64,000 nt of DNA from PSRJ01 sp963825305. GTDB lineage: Bacteria > Acidobacteriota > Terriglobia > Bryobacterales > Bryobacteraceae. Shown here one piece after another: positions 35,968 to 45,036 of this stretch; the stretch's first letter is position 1; the number at the start of each line of letters is the position of its first letter. Position numbers and translations under genes: made by a program. The stretch is from contig CAWGTA010000009.1 of NCBI GenBank assembly GCA_963825305.1, positions 248,001-312,000 of the forward strand. Direction: 5' to 3'. The notes below the pieces were generated by a model, which saw only the letters and a program-made list of their open reading frames with translations, did no database searches and was not told the origin of the DNA.

Positions 35968-37839
35968 TCATTTTCCACCCCCCGGCTGCGCTTGCTGAGC
36001 GATCTGCTGCAGCCGGAAATTCACGCTCTCCAGACTCTTCTCCACACGCACGATTCCGTCGTTGGCATTGCCATACGGGGCCACGTCTTTATACAGCCCC
36101 AGGGCGCGATTGTAGTCGTCGGCGGCGCGCTGGATCTCATCCTGCTCCTGCGGCAGGCCGCGCACATTTCGCGAATCCCACCACAAGCGGTCGGCGCGCG
36201 CGCGATAGCCATCCGCGAGCTGCGCCCTTTCACGGTTGCGCAATTGATAGCCGCGCTTTTCCGCCTGCTGCATCGCCTGGTAGGCGCGGTCGATGTCTTT
36301 CAAGCCGTACACGTAGACACGCGCCAGCCCCAGTTCCGGATCCGGCGACTTGGGCATCAACCGTTCAGCCGCATTGAATTTGTCGACGGCCAGATTCAGC
36401 TCAGCCACCGAGCTATGCGCCCCGCCGTTGATGCGCGCCAGGTGACCCTCTACCAGCCGCAGCTTGCCTCGTGTGGAATCGTCCGGATCCACGGCCAGAG
36501 CCCTCGCCAGCATAGTGCGCGCGCGCTCCCAGTCCTTTTCGTAAACCTGCAGGCTGTCGCTATCCCGATAGGTCGCAATCACATGGTCGGCTTCCGCGAG
36601 GAACTTCTGCTTCACCACGTTTCGGGAGCCATGCAACAAGAGAGACGAAGGATTGCCCTTGGAAAGTTCCGTCCATTTGGCCCAAATCGCGTCGGGATCG
36701 GTGATCTGTTCGGTTTGGACCTGGCGCTCCAGCTCCCCACTATGCTTCCAGAGAAAGTACTCCGAGACTACCGTCCACGATCCATAGATCACGCTGGCCA
36801 TCACCAGCGCCGTGAGCACGCGCACGAAATAGTGGAACATGCCGCGCCGCGCAGGTGGCAGTGGCGCCGGAACGTGCCCTGCGACGTCCCTATTCACGCG
36901 CGATGTTCGCCGCGTCTCATCGTCGGCTTCCGACCTTCGGAATGTCCGCCGGGTCGCGTCGAGATCCTCCGCCGAAATCGCCACCGCTTCGCCGTTGCGG
37001 AAAGCGCGCAGGTCGGAAGCGAAATCGTGTGCGCTCGGATATCTCAGTTCCGGGTCGGGCGCCATCGCCTTCATGAGGACGTGGCGCAACGGCTCGGGGC
37101 AAGGGTCGGGCGCGGGCGGCGGCGGAATGCGCGAGCGGATCATACTCTCCAGCCGCTCGGTCGATTCGGCGTGATACGGCTTCAGCCCGGTGACCATCTC
37201 GTACAGCATCACTGCCAGAGACCACAGGTCCGAGAGCGCGTTCACTTCACCGCGATCGAGGCGCTCCGGCGACGCGTAGGGAACGCTGCCAAATTCGTTG
37301 CGCGTGAGCCGGCGCGAAAGCGACAGCGCCTTGGCGATCCCGAAATCCAGTACCCGCACATTACCGTGGCTATCGATGCGTATGTTCTTCGGCTTGATGT
37401 CGCCGTGGACGATGCCTTGGAAGTCTTTCCCGTCGATGGTGGTCTCGAAGGTGTGCGCGTGCTCCAGGGTCTCGGCTACGGCGATGGCCACGTCGGTAGC
37501 GAACTCCACCTCCAGGCGGCCGCGGCCCATCAGCTCCGCCAGGTCCTGGCCGTCGATATATTCCATGGCCACGAAGAAGAAGCCGTCCAGGTCGCCCGAG
37601 CCGAAAACCCGGACGACGCGCGGATCAATGGCCGCCAGGCGCTCCTGCAGCACCGCACCGCTGCGCTCGGCTTCGATGGAATCGCGTGTGTCCGCATCCA
37701 CAGCGTGTTCGATCAGCTTCAGGGCGACATTGTGGCCGAGTTCGGTGTCCTGGGCGAGGTACACGTCCGCCATGCCACCGCGCCCCAGCTTGCGCAGGAT
37801 TTCGTACTTGCCGAGCTTACGGCCCGCGGGCGCGATCAT
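35968..37839 (-). CDS. Transmembrane Ser/Thr kinase with TPR-like sensor, HGD catalytic loop
   Basis: This is a 623-residue PknB-type kinase. LGRGGMADVYLAQD (18-31), Lys41 in VALKLI, catalytic loop VHGDIKPKNI (144-153) and DFGIAK (165-170) mark the kinase domain to about residue 280. Gly146 replaces the usual Arg of HRD, so it is a non-RD kinase and may not need activation-loop phosphorylation. A transmembrane helix lies at about 338-357, followed by a helical TPR-like domain outside the membrane. It overlaps the PP2C gene by ATGA, which suggests the pair set phosphorylation of cell-wall proteins together. Confidence 0.9.
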   Translation of the reverse strand: MIAPAGRKLGKYEILRKLGRGGMADVYLAQDTELGHNVALKLIEHAVDADTRDSIEAERSGAVLQERLAAIDPRVVRVFGSGDLDGFFFVAMEYIDGQDLAELMGRGRLEVEFATDVAIAVAETLEHAHTFETTIDGKDFQGIVHGDIKPKNIRIDSHGNVRVLDFGIAKALSLSRRLTRNEFGSVPYASPERLDRGEVNALSDLWSLAVMLYEMVTGLKPYHAESTERLESMIRSRIPPPPAPDPCPEPLRHVLMKAMAPDPELRYPSAHDFASDLRAFRNGEAVAISAEDLDATRRTFRRSEADDETRRTSRVNRDVAGHVPAPLPPARRGMFHYFVRVLTALVMASVIYGSWTVVSEYFLWKHSGELERQVQTEQITDPDAIWAKWTELSKGNPSSLLLHGSRNVVKQKFLAEADHVIATYRDSDSLQVYEKDWERARTMLARALAVDPDDSTRGKLRLVEGHLARINGGAHSSVAELNLAVDKFNAAERLMPKSPDPELGLARVYVYGLKDIDRAYQAMQQAEKRGYQLRNRERAQLADGYRARADRLWWDSRNVRGLPQEQDEIQRAADDYNRALGLYKDVAPYGNANDGIVRVEKSLESVNFRLQQIAQQAQPGGGK

Positions 37840-39362
37840 CTCTTGCGGCCTCCGCGCGGCGGCTTCGCGACGTCCAGGAAGAAATTCCTCTCGCGGACCG
37901 TGTCCATGTTCACATCGGGCGGAAGCTCCACCGGGTTCTTTTCGAAAACGTTGCCTACCAGCAGGGGGTGGGCGCCGTCACGGGCGGCTATGCCCGCACG
38001 TCCATTGCGCTGGATGGCATTGTGCGAGAGCCAAGGCGTAGACGCGCCCGAGATCAGGATGCCCTCGCCCGCCGAGTCGTGTATGGCGTTGGCCCGCAGC
38101 ACGGGAGACGCGGCGCCGCGGATCTCCACGCCGATCGCGGCGCCGGCCACTTCCATATCGTCCATCTCCACCTGCGAATTGACGAGCACGATTCCAGCCG
38201 AAAGGGGTATCTGCGCATCGGCCAGGATCCGGAAGCCGCTGATCCGCGCCCCCGTGACGTCCTCGGCCGAGACGGCAGGACCGCTCCCCACCGGAACCGC
38301 GCGCAAAATCGCTTCGCGCGGCACGCGGCTGCGCACTGTCACGCCGCTCTTGAGCCGCACCTGCTCGCGGTACTCGCCGCCCAGCACTTCCACGGTGTCG
38401 CCGCGGCGGGCTTCGGCCAGCGCCGCCTCGATCGTCGTGAACTGCGCCCCCTGGCCCGTAGTCAGCACGCGCGGCGTAATCACTACCGGCGCCGGCTGCC
38501 AGTAATCCCGCGTCGCCCACCCGGCGGCCAGCACCACCAACATTCCGTACAGAAACAAAGCCGGGCGGCTGTTCCCAATTCCGGCGTGCGGCTTCACCTC
38601 CTCCAAAACGGGCGCGGCGAACTGGTCTCCTTCCACAATCGCCACCGTCACATTGTCTTTGCCCCCGGCCTGGTTGGCAGCCTCGATCAGCTCGTGCACG
38701 GCCGCTTCGGGTTCGGTCGCGTGGCTCTCTACCGCGCGGCGAATCTCTTGCGACGTCACCTGGTCGCTGAGGCCGTCGCTGCACAAAAGCAAGGCACAAT
38801 CGGCTTCGAACGGAATCCGCTTCACCTCGATGAAGTCGGATTCGTCGGGTTCATGCTCGCCGGAACCCACATCGCGGAAAACTTCGTTGCGCCGCGGGTG
38901 CCGCATGGCCTCGTCTTCGCCCAGTTCGCCGCTGTCCTCGCGTTCGCCCACCGGGGAATGATCGCGCGTGATCTTGACAATTCCGCCCGCGCGGATTTTG
39001 TAGAGACGCGAATCGCCAACGTGGCCCACCACGGCCGAGTTATCTTCCAGCACCACAACCGTAAGTACACAGGCCATACCCGCCCATTCGAGGTTGGCAG
39101 TGGCGGCGCGGTAGATTTCGTTGTTGGCCATGGCGATGGCTTCGCGCAGGCGCTGCTCTGCGGTGCCGGTCTGGCGCTCGAGACGCGTGCGGATGCGGTC
39201 CACCGCGATCTCCGCCGCCTTCTCTCCGGCGGCCTGGCCACCCAGGCCATCCACCACCAGAAAGAATCCGCGCTCGGCGTCCAGGTAGAACCGGTCTTCG
39301 TTGTTCTTGCGCACCCGTCCGGGGTCGCTCGCGCCCGCGCACCTGAGCCGTGTCTTAACCAT
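37836..39362 (-). CDS. PP2C-type phosphatase fused to a beta-helix domain
   Basis: This is a 508-residue protein. The N-terminal PP2C phosphatase has the metal-binding motifs NNEDRF, VVDGLGGQAAG, GHVGDSRLYKI, SDGLSDQ and GGKDNVTVAIV. A transmembrane helix (LFLYGMLVVLAAGWA) near 290 is followed by a right-handed beta-helix of the NosD/pectate-lyase type (TTIEAALAEARRGDTVEV, GILISGASTPWLSHNAIQ, GRAGIAARDGAHPLLVGN). The phosphatase faces the cytoplasm and the helix domain the periplasm. It would reverse kinase action; the sugar-binding-type exterior is unusual for PstP-like enzymes. The start overlaps the FHA gene by 8 bases. Confidence 0.88.
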   Translation of the reverse strand: MVKTRLRCAGASDPGRVRKNNEDRFYLDAERGFFLVVDGLGGQAAGEKAAEIAVDRIRTRLERQTGTAEQRLREAIAMANNEIYRAATANLEWAGMACVLTVVVLEDNSAVVGHVGDSRLYKIRAGGIVKITRDHSPVGEREDSGELGEDEAMRHPRRNEVFRDVGSGEHEPDESDFIEVKRIPFEADCALLLCSDGLSDQVTSQEIRRAVESHATEPEAAVHELIEAANQAGGKDNVTVAIVEGDQFAAPVLEEVKPHAGIGNSRPALFLYGMLVVLAAGWATRDYWQPAPVVITPRVLTTGQGAQFTTIEAALAEARRGDTVEVLGGEYREQVRLKSGVTVRSRVPREAILRAVPVGSGPAVSAEDVTGARISGFRILADAQIPLSAGIVLVNSQVEMDDMEVAGAAIGVEIRGAASPVLRANAIHDSAGEGILISGASTPWLSHNAIQRNGRAGIAARDGAHPLLVGNVFEKNPVELPPDVNMDTVRERNFFLDVAKPPRGGRKR

Positions 39363-40200
39363 TCGAAGTACTTCGGAAATCCAGGAACAGGACGCCCGCC
39401 AGACCGATTCGGGCGGTGTCCGGAACGGGCGCCTCCAGGTTGCGGTCGCGCCGGTCGCCATTGACAATCTCGACGCTGGAGGGCGCCGGTTGGCCGTTGA
39501 TGGTGGTGCCGAGGCTGCTCAGGTCCTTGAGATAAAACTTGCCGCTGGCCGAGTCGCGCCGCAGCCGAAAATGTTCCCGCGAAACATCCGGCAGCGTATC
39601 GAGTTTCAGGTCGGTCCAGTAATCGCGCCCGCCGCGGCCCACTACGATCTCCTCTTTGGTCATGCGGTAAGTCTGCCGGCCGCCGTTGTCCTGGTACTCG
39701 ATCACTGCGTACGCGCTCGTAGCGGTTGGCCCGGGCTGCGGTCCGGTCTGGTAGCTCTGCGAGGTGGTGGTGGCGCCTCCCATGCGCCGTGTGGCAATCC
39801 GCTTGGTCATGCTGCCGGCCCCGAATTCCGGCTTGGCGGGCAGCCCCAGTTCGGAATGGATGACGATGTCCCCCGGCTTCGAGTCTTCTTCCGTATTTTC
39901 CAGGATCTGGATCTGCCATCCGCCTTCGGGCGCGGTGATCTTCGGCTCCGGAGTCCGCTTGATCTTCATCCGGTCGGCGAAACTCGCGCGGTTGAGCGTG
40001 TCCAGTTCCGCGTCCAGCGCGCGCCGGGCTTCATCGATCACGCGTGGCAGTATCGCCCGAATGCGCTCCAGGTCATCCGCATGCACGTAGACGCGATACA
40101 CCGCGGGCGGCAGCGCGGAGTAGCGTAGCGGCTCGAGCCCCTCGCGCATGTTGCGAACGATTTCGAGAATGATCTCCCGTGCAGTGGCAGGCCGGTCCAT
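39355..40200 (-). CDS. FHA-domain protein (DUF3662-like + FHA)
   Basis: This is a 281-residue protein. The N-terminal half (MDRPATAREIILEIVRNM, then YRVYVHADDLERIRAIL) resembles the FhaA N-terminal region. The C-terminal FHA domain contains IVVGRGGRDY, DVSREHFRLR and LSSLGTTING. The linker is rich in Thr/Ser/Pro (ATTTSQSYQTGPQPGP) and could be a kinase substrate. It is followed by the PP2C gene with an overlap. By analogy to FhaA/FhaB it would bind phosphorylated partners at the membrane. Confidence 0.83.
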   Translation of the reverse strand: MDRPATAREIILEIVRNMREGLEPLRYSALPPAVYRVYVHADDLERIRAILPRVIDEARRALDAELDTLNRASFADRMKIKRTPEPKITAPEGGWQIQILENTEEDSKPGDIVIHSELGLPAKPEFGAGSMTKRIATRRMGGATTTSQSYQTGPQPGPTATSAYAVIEYQDNGGRQTYRMTKEEIVVGRGGRDYWTDLKLDTLPDVSREHFRLRRDSASGKFYLKDLSSLGTTINGQPAPSSVEIVNGDRRDRNLEAPVPDTARIGLAGVLFLDFRSTSNG

Positions 40201-40238
40201 CGAGCAGACCCTAGTATCGATTCTAGCGCGGGCTGGGA

Positions 40239-40332
40239 CCGCTCCCTCTGGTCACGGCTCAGTAGCTTGTCGGCGCCGGTAGGAGCCGTCGTATTCGAAT
40301 TGCTTATCGAGCCGATACCAGTCAGGGAGCGG
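40239..40332. repeat. SRDQRER-type inverted-repeat element, degenerate copy
   Basis: The left arm CCGCTCCCTCTGGTCACGG is close to that of the copies at 44896 and 56225. The right arm (ending GTCAGGGAGCGG) matches with several differences and small gaps. It ends 3 bases from the stop codon of the FGE-kinase gene, between it and the FHA gene. Confidence 0.65.
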
Positions 40333-40335
40333 AGG

Positions 40336-41985
40336 CTACCGTGCGTCCCGAACGCAGCGGAACCCGATACTCTGTTCGTGCCACCGGACCGGCACGCTGG
40401 CAGCATCCCAGATGACGTTCTTGTCGACGGCCGGCTCCTTATAAGACTCGCCCCGAATCTCGTACCAGGGTTCCTCAGGGGCGGGAGGCGGCGTCAGCTT
40501 GTCTTGAAAGGCGGCGCGCGCACCCGCGCTGGGCGTTCGCGGCTCTTCGACAAACTGCCAGACGTTGCCAATCATCTGCAGGGCGCCGTAGGGGCTGGCT
40601 CCCGTGCGCAGGGCGTCGGCTGGCTGCAGCAGGCCCGTGCCTACATTTACCTGCGAGATATCCGGTGGCCGGTTGCCCCACGGGTAGGCGCGCCCATCCA
40701 CGCCGCGCGCGGCCTTCTCCCATTCGCGTTCGGTGGGCAGGCGTTTCTTCGCCCATTTGGCGAAGGCCTCAGCATCGGCAATCGTCACGTTGACGACAGG
40801 ATAGGCGCCCTTGTCCTGCGGGAATCCAGGGGGCAGCTCGCGGTGCGTGGCATTGCTGAACGCCAGGTACGCCGCATTGGTGACCTCGGTTTTATCCACG
40901 TAGAAAGCGGGCAGCGTGACCGGCTCCTTGTTCTCGCCGAACAGAAACGTGCCCTCGTGCACCAGCACCATATCGCCCGCGGGGTCGGAAATCGCGGGGG
41001 GCAGGCCCTTCGGCCGTAGGGCAAAGAAGAGGCCCACACCTACTACGACCACTGCAAGCACGGCGGCGGGCAAGATCCATGCCGGGCGCGTGGCGGCCGC
41101 CGGCACCCCCTTCCGCTCCGGAACCGCGATGGTCTTGGTTGGTGCGTCCCGGCTGGAAAGTACCGGCCCGCCTTGGATGCGCTCCAGTTCCGCGCAAACC
41201 GGCCCGAATCCTTGCGGGCGCTCGGCCGCATTCTTCGCGGTACACCTGGCAACCAACTGGCACAGGGCTTCAGGTGCTTTGGCCCGCAGCGACTCCAGGT
41301 TCAGCGGCTCATTCAGGATGCGATAAAAAATCTGCTCCATGGTGTCGCCGACGATCGGATGTGCGCCCGTCATCAATTCGTACAGCAGGATGCCAAACGC
41401 GTAGATATCCGCCTGCGTAGTGATCGGCGCGCCGGTCACCTGCTCGGGAGCCATGTAGTACGGCGTCCCGACGATGAAGCCCGTGCGCGTCATATTGTCC
41501 AGCCCCTCGCGCTTCGAGATGCCAAAATCCATCAACTTCACCTGGCCGGCCGTTGTGATGTGCACGTTTTCCGGCTTGATGTCGCGGTGGATGATTTTCT
41601 GGGTATGGATGTGTTCCAGGGCGCGCGCGATCTGCAGGGCGATCCGGATCTTGTTTCCGGTATCGCCGGTATTCCCGTTGCGGATGGCATGGCGCAGATC
41701 TTCGCCCTTCAAAAACTCCATCACGATGAACGGCCGGTGCTGGTCATCTTCCCCGAAATCGTAGATGCCCAGAATGTTTTCGTGGGAGATGCCGCCGGCG
41801 GTCCGCGCCTCGGCCAGGAATCGGGCCTTGACCTCGCCGTCCTCAAGACCGCCTTCGGTCAGGATCTTGATGGCCACGGTGCGGCCGATCACCGTATCGG
41901 TGGCACGGTAGACGCGCGACATGCCGCCGCCCAGGTACTCTTCCAGCTCATACTTGCCGATGCGCGCGGGCAGTTCCATTTCCAA
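40336..41985 (-). CDS. Ser/Thr kinase fused to FGE-sulfatase-like domain
   Basis: This is a 549-residue transmembrane kinase. LGGGMSRVYRATD, Lys40 in VAIKIL, HRDIKPEN (133-140), DFGISK (153-158) and MAPEQ (178-182) define a canonical active kinase domain. A transmembrane helix (LPAAVLAVVVVGVGLFFAL) near 305-323 is followed by a formylglycine-generating-enzyme-like (FGE/SUMF1) domain: VDKTEVTNAAY, RLPTEREWEKAARG, YPWGN, IGNVWQFVEE and GFRCVRD. The FGE fold here is a likely ligand-binding sensor. It is the first gene of the cell-wall signalling cluster and is divergent from speA. Confidence 0.92.
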   Translation of the reverse strand: MEMELPARIGKYELEEYLGGGMSRVYRATDTVIGRTVAIKILTEGGLEDGEVKARFLAEARTAGGISHENILGIYDFGEDDQHRPFIVMEFLKGEDLRHAIRNGNTGDTGNKIRIALQIARALEHIHTQKIIHRDIKPENVHITTAGQVKLMDFGISKREGLDNMTRTGFIVGTPYYMAPEQVTGAPITTQADIYAFGILLYELMTGAHPIVGDTMEQIFYRILNEPLNLESLRAKAPEALCQLVARCTAKNAAERPQGFGPVCAELERIQGGPVLSSRDAPTKTIAVPERKGVPAAATRPAWILPAAVLAVVVVGVGLFFALRPKGLPPAISDPAGDMVLVHEGTFLFGENKEPVTLPAFYVDKTEVTNAAYLAFSNATHRELPPGFPQDKGAYPVVNVTIADAEAFAKWAKKRLPTEREWEKAARGVDGRAYPWGNRPPDISQVNVGTGLLQPADALRTGASPYGALQMIGNVWQFVEEPRTPSAGARAAFQDKLTPPPAPEEPWYEIRGESYKEPAVDKNVIWDAASVPVRWHEQSIGFRCVRDAR

Positions 41986-42137
41986 CTCACAGTACCAGAA
42001 TCGGCCGGGAACAGGAAAGTAAACGATTAGGAGCGGCGTTTCCGACCCGCGCCGTCAGCAAGCTGGGGTTGTAACTCGATTGTTCTTGCCAGATTGCGGC
42101 TTTCGAAGGACACTGGAGGTTTAAGGAGATCCCGCAG

Positions 42138-44084
42138 TTGGAGAGAAACGGCCGCAAAGGCTCCATGGTTGTGGAGCCGACTGAACGATGGACGCCTCAG
42201 ACCGCCAGCGATTTATATGATGTCGCCAGTTGGGGAAAGGGTTATTTCTCCGTAGGTGAGAACGGCCAGGTGCGGGTCCACCCCGAGAAGGACCCGGCCC
42301 GCGCCATCGACCTCAAGGAACTTGTCGACACACTGGTACTGCGCGGCATCAGCCTGCCAATCCTGATCCGTTTTGCGGATATCCTGAAGCACCGACTGGG
42401 GGAGATCCACAGCGCCTTTGAAACCGCCATCGCCGAGCACCGCTATCAGGGCGCGTACTGCTGCGTGTACCCCATCAAGGTGAACCAGCAGCGGCAGGTG
42501 GTGGAGGAGGTGCTGGAGTTCGGCAAGCCCTTCCGTTTCGGCCTGGAGGCCGGGTCTAAACCGGAACTGATGGCCGTCATGGCGCTGGCGGACAACGATA
42601 CGCCGATCATCTGCAACGGCTTCAAAGACGACGAGTACATCGAGATGGCCATGCTGGCGCAAAAGATGGGCCGGCAGATTATCCCGGTGGTCGAGAAATA
42701 TACCGAACTGCACCTGATCTTGAAGTACAGCCAGCGGGTGGGCGTGCGGCCGACCATCGGGCTCCGCGTGAAGCTGGCCAGCCGCGGTTCGGGCCGCTGG
42801 AAATCGTCGGGCGGCTTCCGCTCCAAATTTGGCCTGTCCGCCACGGAGGCGGTGCGCGCGCTCCAGGAACTGAAAGACCTGGGCATGGCCGATTGCCTCA
42901 ACCTGCTGCATTTCCACCTGGGCAGCCAGATCACCAATATCCGCCAAATCAAGGGCGCAGTGAATGAAGCGGTGCGTGTGTATGTCGACCTGGCACGCGC
43001 CGGCGCCGGGCTGAAGTTCCTCGACGTAGGCGGCGGTCTCGGCATCGACTACGACGGCTCGCAGACGGATTTCGAATCGAGCGTCAACTATACGCTGCAG
43101 GAATACGCCAACGACGTGATCTACCACGTGCAGAACGTTTGCGACGAAGTGAACGTGCCGCATCCGACTATCGTCACCGAGAGCGGGCGCGCCATCGCCG
43201 CCTATCACAGCGTGCTGGTATTCAACGTTCTGGGCGTGTCTGGAATGGGCGAGGCCGAAGTGCCCGCCGAATTGCCCGCCGATGCTGAGCAGCCCCTCAT
43301 CGATTTGCAGGAAACTTATCGCTCGCTCAGCGCCAAGAACCTGTTGGAGAGTTATCACGATGCCCAGCAGGCGCTCGACCAGGCGCTCAATTTGTTCAGC
43401 CTGGGCTACCTTTCGCTCGAGCAGCGCTGCACTGCCGAGAACCTCTATTGGGCGATAACGCGTCGCATCCAGAAGCAGGCGCGGGAACTGGACTATTTCC
43501 CGGAAGAACTGGAGGGTATCGAGGCCATGCTCTCGGATACCTATTTCTGCAATTTTTCGCTGTTCCAAAGCATGCCGGACAGTTGGGCGATCAAGCAACT
43601 GTTCCCGGTGATGCCGATTCACCGCCTTCAGGAGGAGCCGACCCGCCACGCCGTGCTGGGCGATATCACCTGCGACTCGGACGGGAAAGTAGATGCCTTC
43701 ATCGACCGCCGCGACGTTAAGAAGACGCTCGCCCTGCATACTTTCAACGGCGGCAATTACTATTTAGGGGCGTTCCTGCTGGGGGCGTACCAGGAGATCC
43801 TGGGCGATCTACACAACCTGTTCGGGGACACCAATGCCGTCCATGTGCGTCTCAGCCCCACGGGCGAGGTGCATCTTGACTCGGTGATCAAGGGCGATAC
43901 CGTGCGCGAAGTATTGAACTATGTGCAGTTCTCCTCAGACTCGCTGGTGACCAAGCTGCGGAAAGACGTGGAAGCCGCGCTGCGCGAATCCCGGTTGACT
44001 TATGAAGAGAGCGGCGCGCTGCTCAAGTTCTTCGAAGAAGGGCTGCACGGATATACGTATCTGGAAGAAGTGCACGAGCAGTAG
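42138..44084 (+). CDS. speA: Biosynthetic arginine decarboxylase
   Basis: This is a 648-residue PLP enzyme that converts arginine to agmatine for polyamine synthesis. The PLP lysine is in VYPIKVNQQRQVVEEVL, and the family motifs SGGFRSKFGL, LLHFHLGSQITNIRQIK, DVGGGLGIDYDGS and TESGRAIAAYHSVLV are intact. Length matches SpeA. The TTG at 42138 has AAGGAG at a fair spacing; ATG at 42165 is an alternative. It stands alone on the plus strand and is divergent from the kinase cluster. Confidence 0.93.
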   Translation: MERNGRKGSMVVEPTERWTPQTASDLYDVASWGKGYFSVGENGQVRVHPEKDPARAIDLKELVDTLVLRGISLPILIRFADILKHRLGEIHSAFETAIAEHRYQGAYCCVYPIKVNQQRQVVEEVLEFGKPFRFGLEAGSKPELMAVMALADNDTPIICNGFKDDEYIEMAMLAQKMGRQIIPVVEKYTELHLILKYSQRVGVRPTIGLRVKLASRGSGRWKSSGGFRSKFGLSATEAVRALQELKDLGMADCLNLLHFHLGSQITNIRQIKGAVNEAVRVYVDLARAGAGLKFLDVGGGLGIDYDGSQTDFESSVNYTLQEYANDVIYHVQNVCDEVNVPHPTIVTESGRAIAAYHSVLVFNVLGVSGMGEAEVPAELPADAEQPLIDLQETYRSLSAKNLLESYHDAQQALDQALNLFSLGYLSLEQRCTAENLYWAITRRIQKQARELDYFPEELEGIEAMLSDTYFCNFSLFQSMPDSWAIKQLFPVMPIHRLQEEPTRHAVLGDITCDSDGKVDAFIDRRDVKKTLALHTFNGGNYYLGAFLLGAYQEILGDLHNLFGDTNAVHVRLSPTGEVHLDSVIKGDTVREVLNYVQFSSDSLVTKLRKDVEAALRESRLTYEESGALLKFFEEGLHGYTYLEEVHEQ

Positions 44085-44108
44085 GGGGCCCTTCAGCATG
44101 ACCGGCCA

Positions 44109-44353
44109 ATGCCTTTACCGGCTATTTTTGACCTGGACGCCAAACGTTCGACAACGCAGGTAATACGGCTTTATTTATTTCTCGCGGCGGTTATGGCCGT
44201 GCTGGGCTACCTAGAGATTGCCGACATAGGAATCCCCTATCTCGGCCTCGTCCTCGGCATACCTACGTCGTAGGTGTTCCCTTGTGCCTTTTCGCCGCAT
44301 ATCAGCAATACCGGAAGTCTAAGAGCGTTGCGGACGGACGGCCCGAACGTTAA
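44109..44353 (+). pseudogene. Small two-helix membrane protein, frameshifted
   Basis: From ATG 44109 the frame reads MPLPAIFDLDAKRSTTQVIR, then a helix (LYLFLAAVMAVLGYL) and IPYLGLVLGI before a stop at 44271. The next frame supplies a natural continuation (YVVGVPLCLFAAYQQYRKSK) ending at 44351-44353. A one-base loss near 44262 would explain this. The result is a small protein with two hydrophobic helices and a charged tail. Its stop overlaps the stop of the convergent dinB-like gene. It is not recognised as a family. Confidence 0.45.
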
Positions 44354-44885
44354 GGCCGGCCTTCGCTCGATGGCGGCACCAGCCCCTTAATCCGCAAGTA
44401 CGCGCCGATGATGCCGTACATCTCGTTATCGTGCGAGATGTTCCAATTGAGCAGTCCGAGCTTGCTCATATCCCAAACGAGCCCATTTGACCTGGGCCCC
44501 GCCAGCCGCTTTGTCCGTCATGGATGCATACACCGGGTCGCAATAGTCGAACGATGCCTTCAGCGCCGCCACCAGATCGGCTTTGGATGTTTTGGAACGG
44601 GCATTCGCCGTGACTTTCTCGCCTTTAACCACGCCGCACATCATCAACTGGCCATCGGCAACGTGGGCGATCATTTCACCGAAAGTGCGCACCTGGGGCG
44701 TGGTTCGGAAGGAATAATTCTCCTCCGGCATCTTCTCCGCGGCTTTCAGCAGGCTGCGCTTGACGAACGCGTAAGTCTGCCGGGCGTCCGCTGCTGAAGG
44801 GATTGTTTTGGGCAACCAGCGCGGTGGTGAAGAGTATGGCGATGAGAATGGCGGCGAAAGGACGTTGCACGGAATTCCTCCTCAT
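44350..44885 (-). pseudogene. DinB-like metal-binding-fold exported protein, twice frameshifted
   Basis: The reconstructed protein starts with a signal peptide (RPFAAILIAILFTTALVAQ), shifts by one base near 44804 (extra C), continues PSAADARQTYAFVKRSLLKA, and FGEMIAHVADGQLMMCG, then shifts again near 44474, ending GLLNWNISHDNEMYG and LRIKGLVPPSSEGRP. This is the DinB/DUF664 four-helix fold, whose conserved histidines (HVADGQ, SHDNEMYG) bind a metal. The start may be GTG 44870 (GGAGG upstream) or ATG 44885. Both shifts are one-base insertions. Confidence 0.72.
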
Positions 44886-44895
44886 GGCGCTAAGT

Positions 44896-44979
44896 CCGCT
44901 CCCTTTGGTCACGGCTCGGTAAGGCCCGTTGATCCGCAACGGCATCCGGACTTTACTGAGCCGTGACCAAAGGGAGCGG
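44896..44979. repeat. SRDQRER-type inverted-repeat element
   Basis: Arms of 27 bases (44896-44922, 44953-44979) differ by one mismatch and contain CTCCCTTTGGTCACGGCTC and its complement around a 30-base loop. It is the same element as 56225-56322. It sits between divergent genes, 11 bases from the start of the dinB-like gene. Confidence 0.88.
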
Positions 44980-45036
44980 CTGGCTAGCCGATGCTCAGTC
45001 AATTATAGATATACTGACCGAGGATCGGGAGGCAGC

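Noticed and set aside
35734..38505. A 923-codon plus-strand open frame, and another at 37686-39464
   Set aside because: Both are antisense to the kinase and PP2C genes, whose motifs are complete. Long antisense frames are expected in high-GC DNA and the products are histidine/arginine-rich.
40336..41985. The FGE-like domain as activator of the sulfatase at 23.1 kb
   Set aside because: The domain is tethered outside the membrane on a kinase, and such fusions usually act as sensors. The distance and the lack of linkage give no support.
42213..43739. A 508-codon minus-strand frame
   Set aside because: It is antisense to speA, which is fully conserved. There is no ribosome binding site and no recognised domain.
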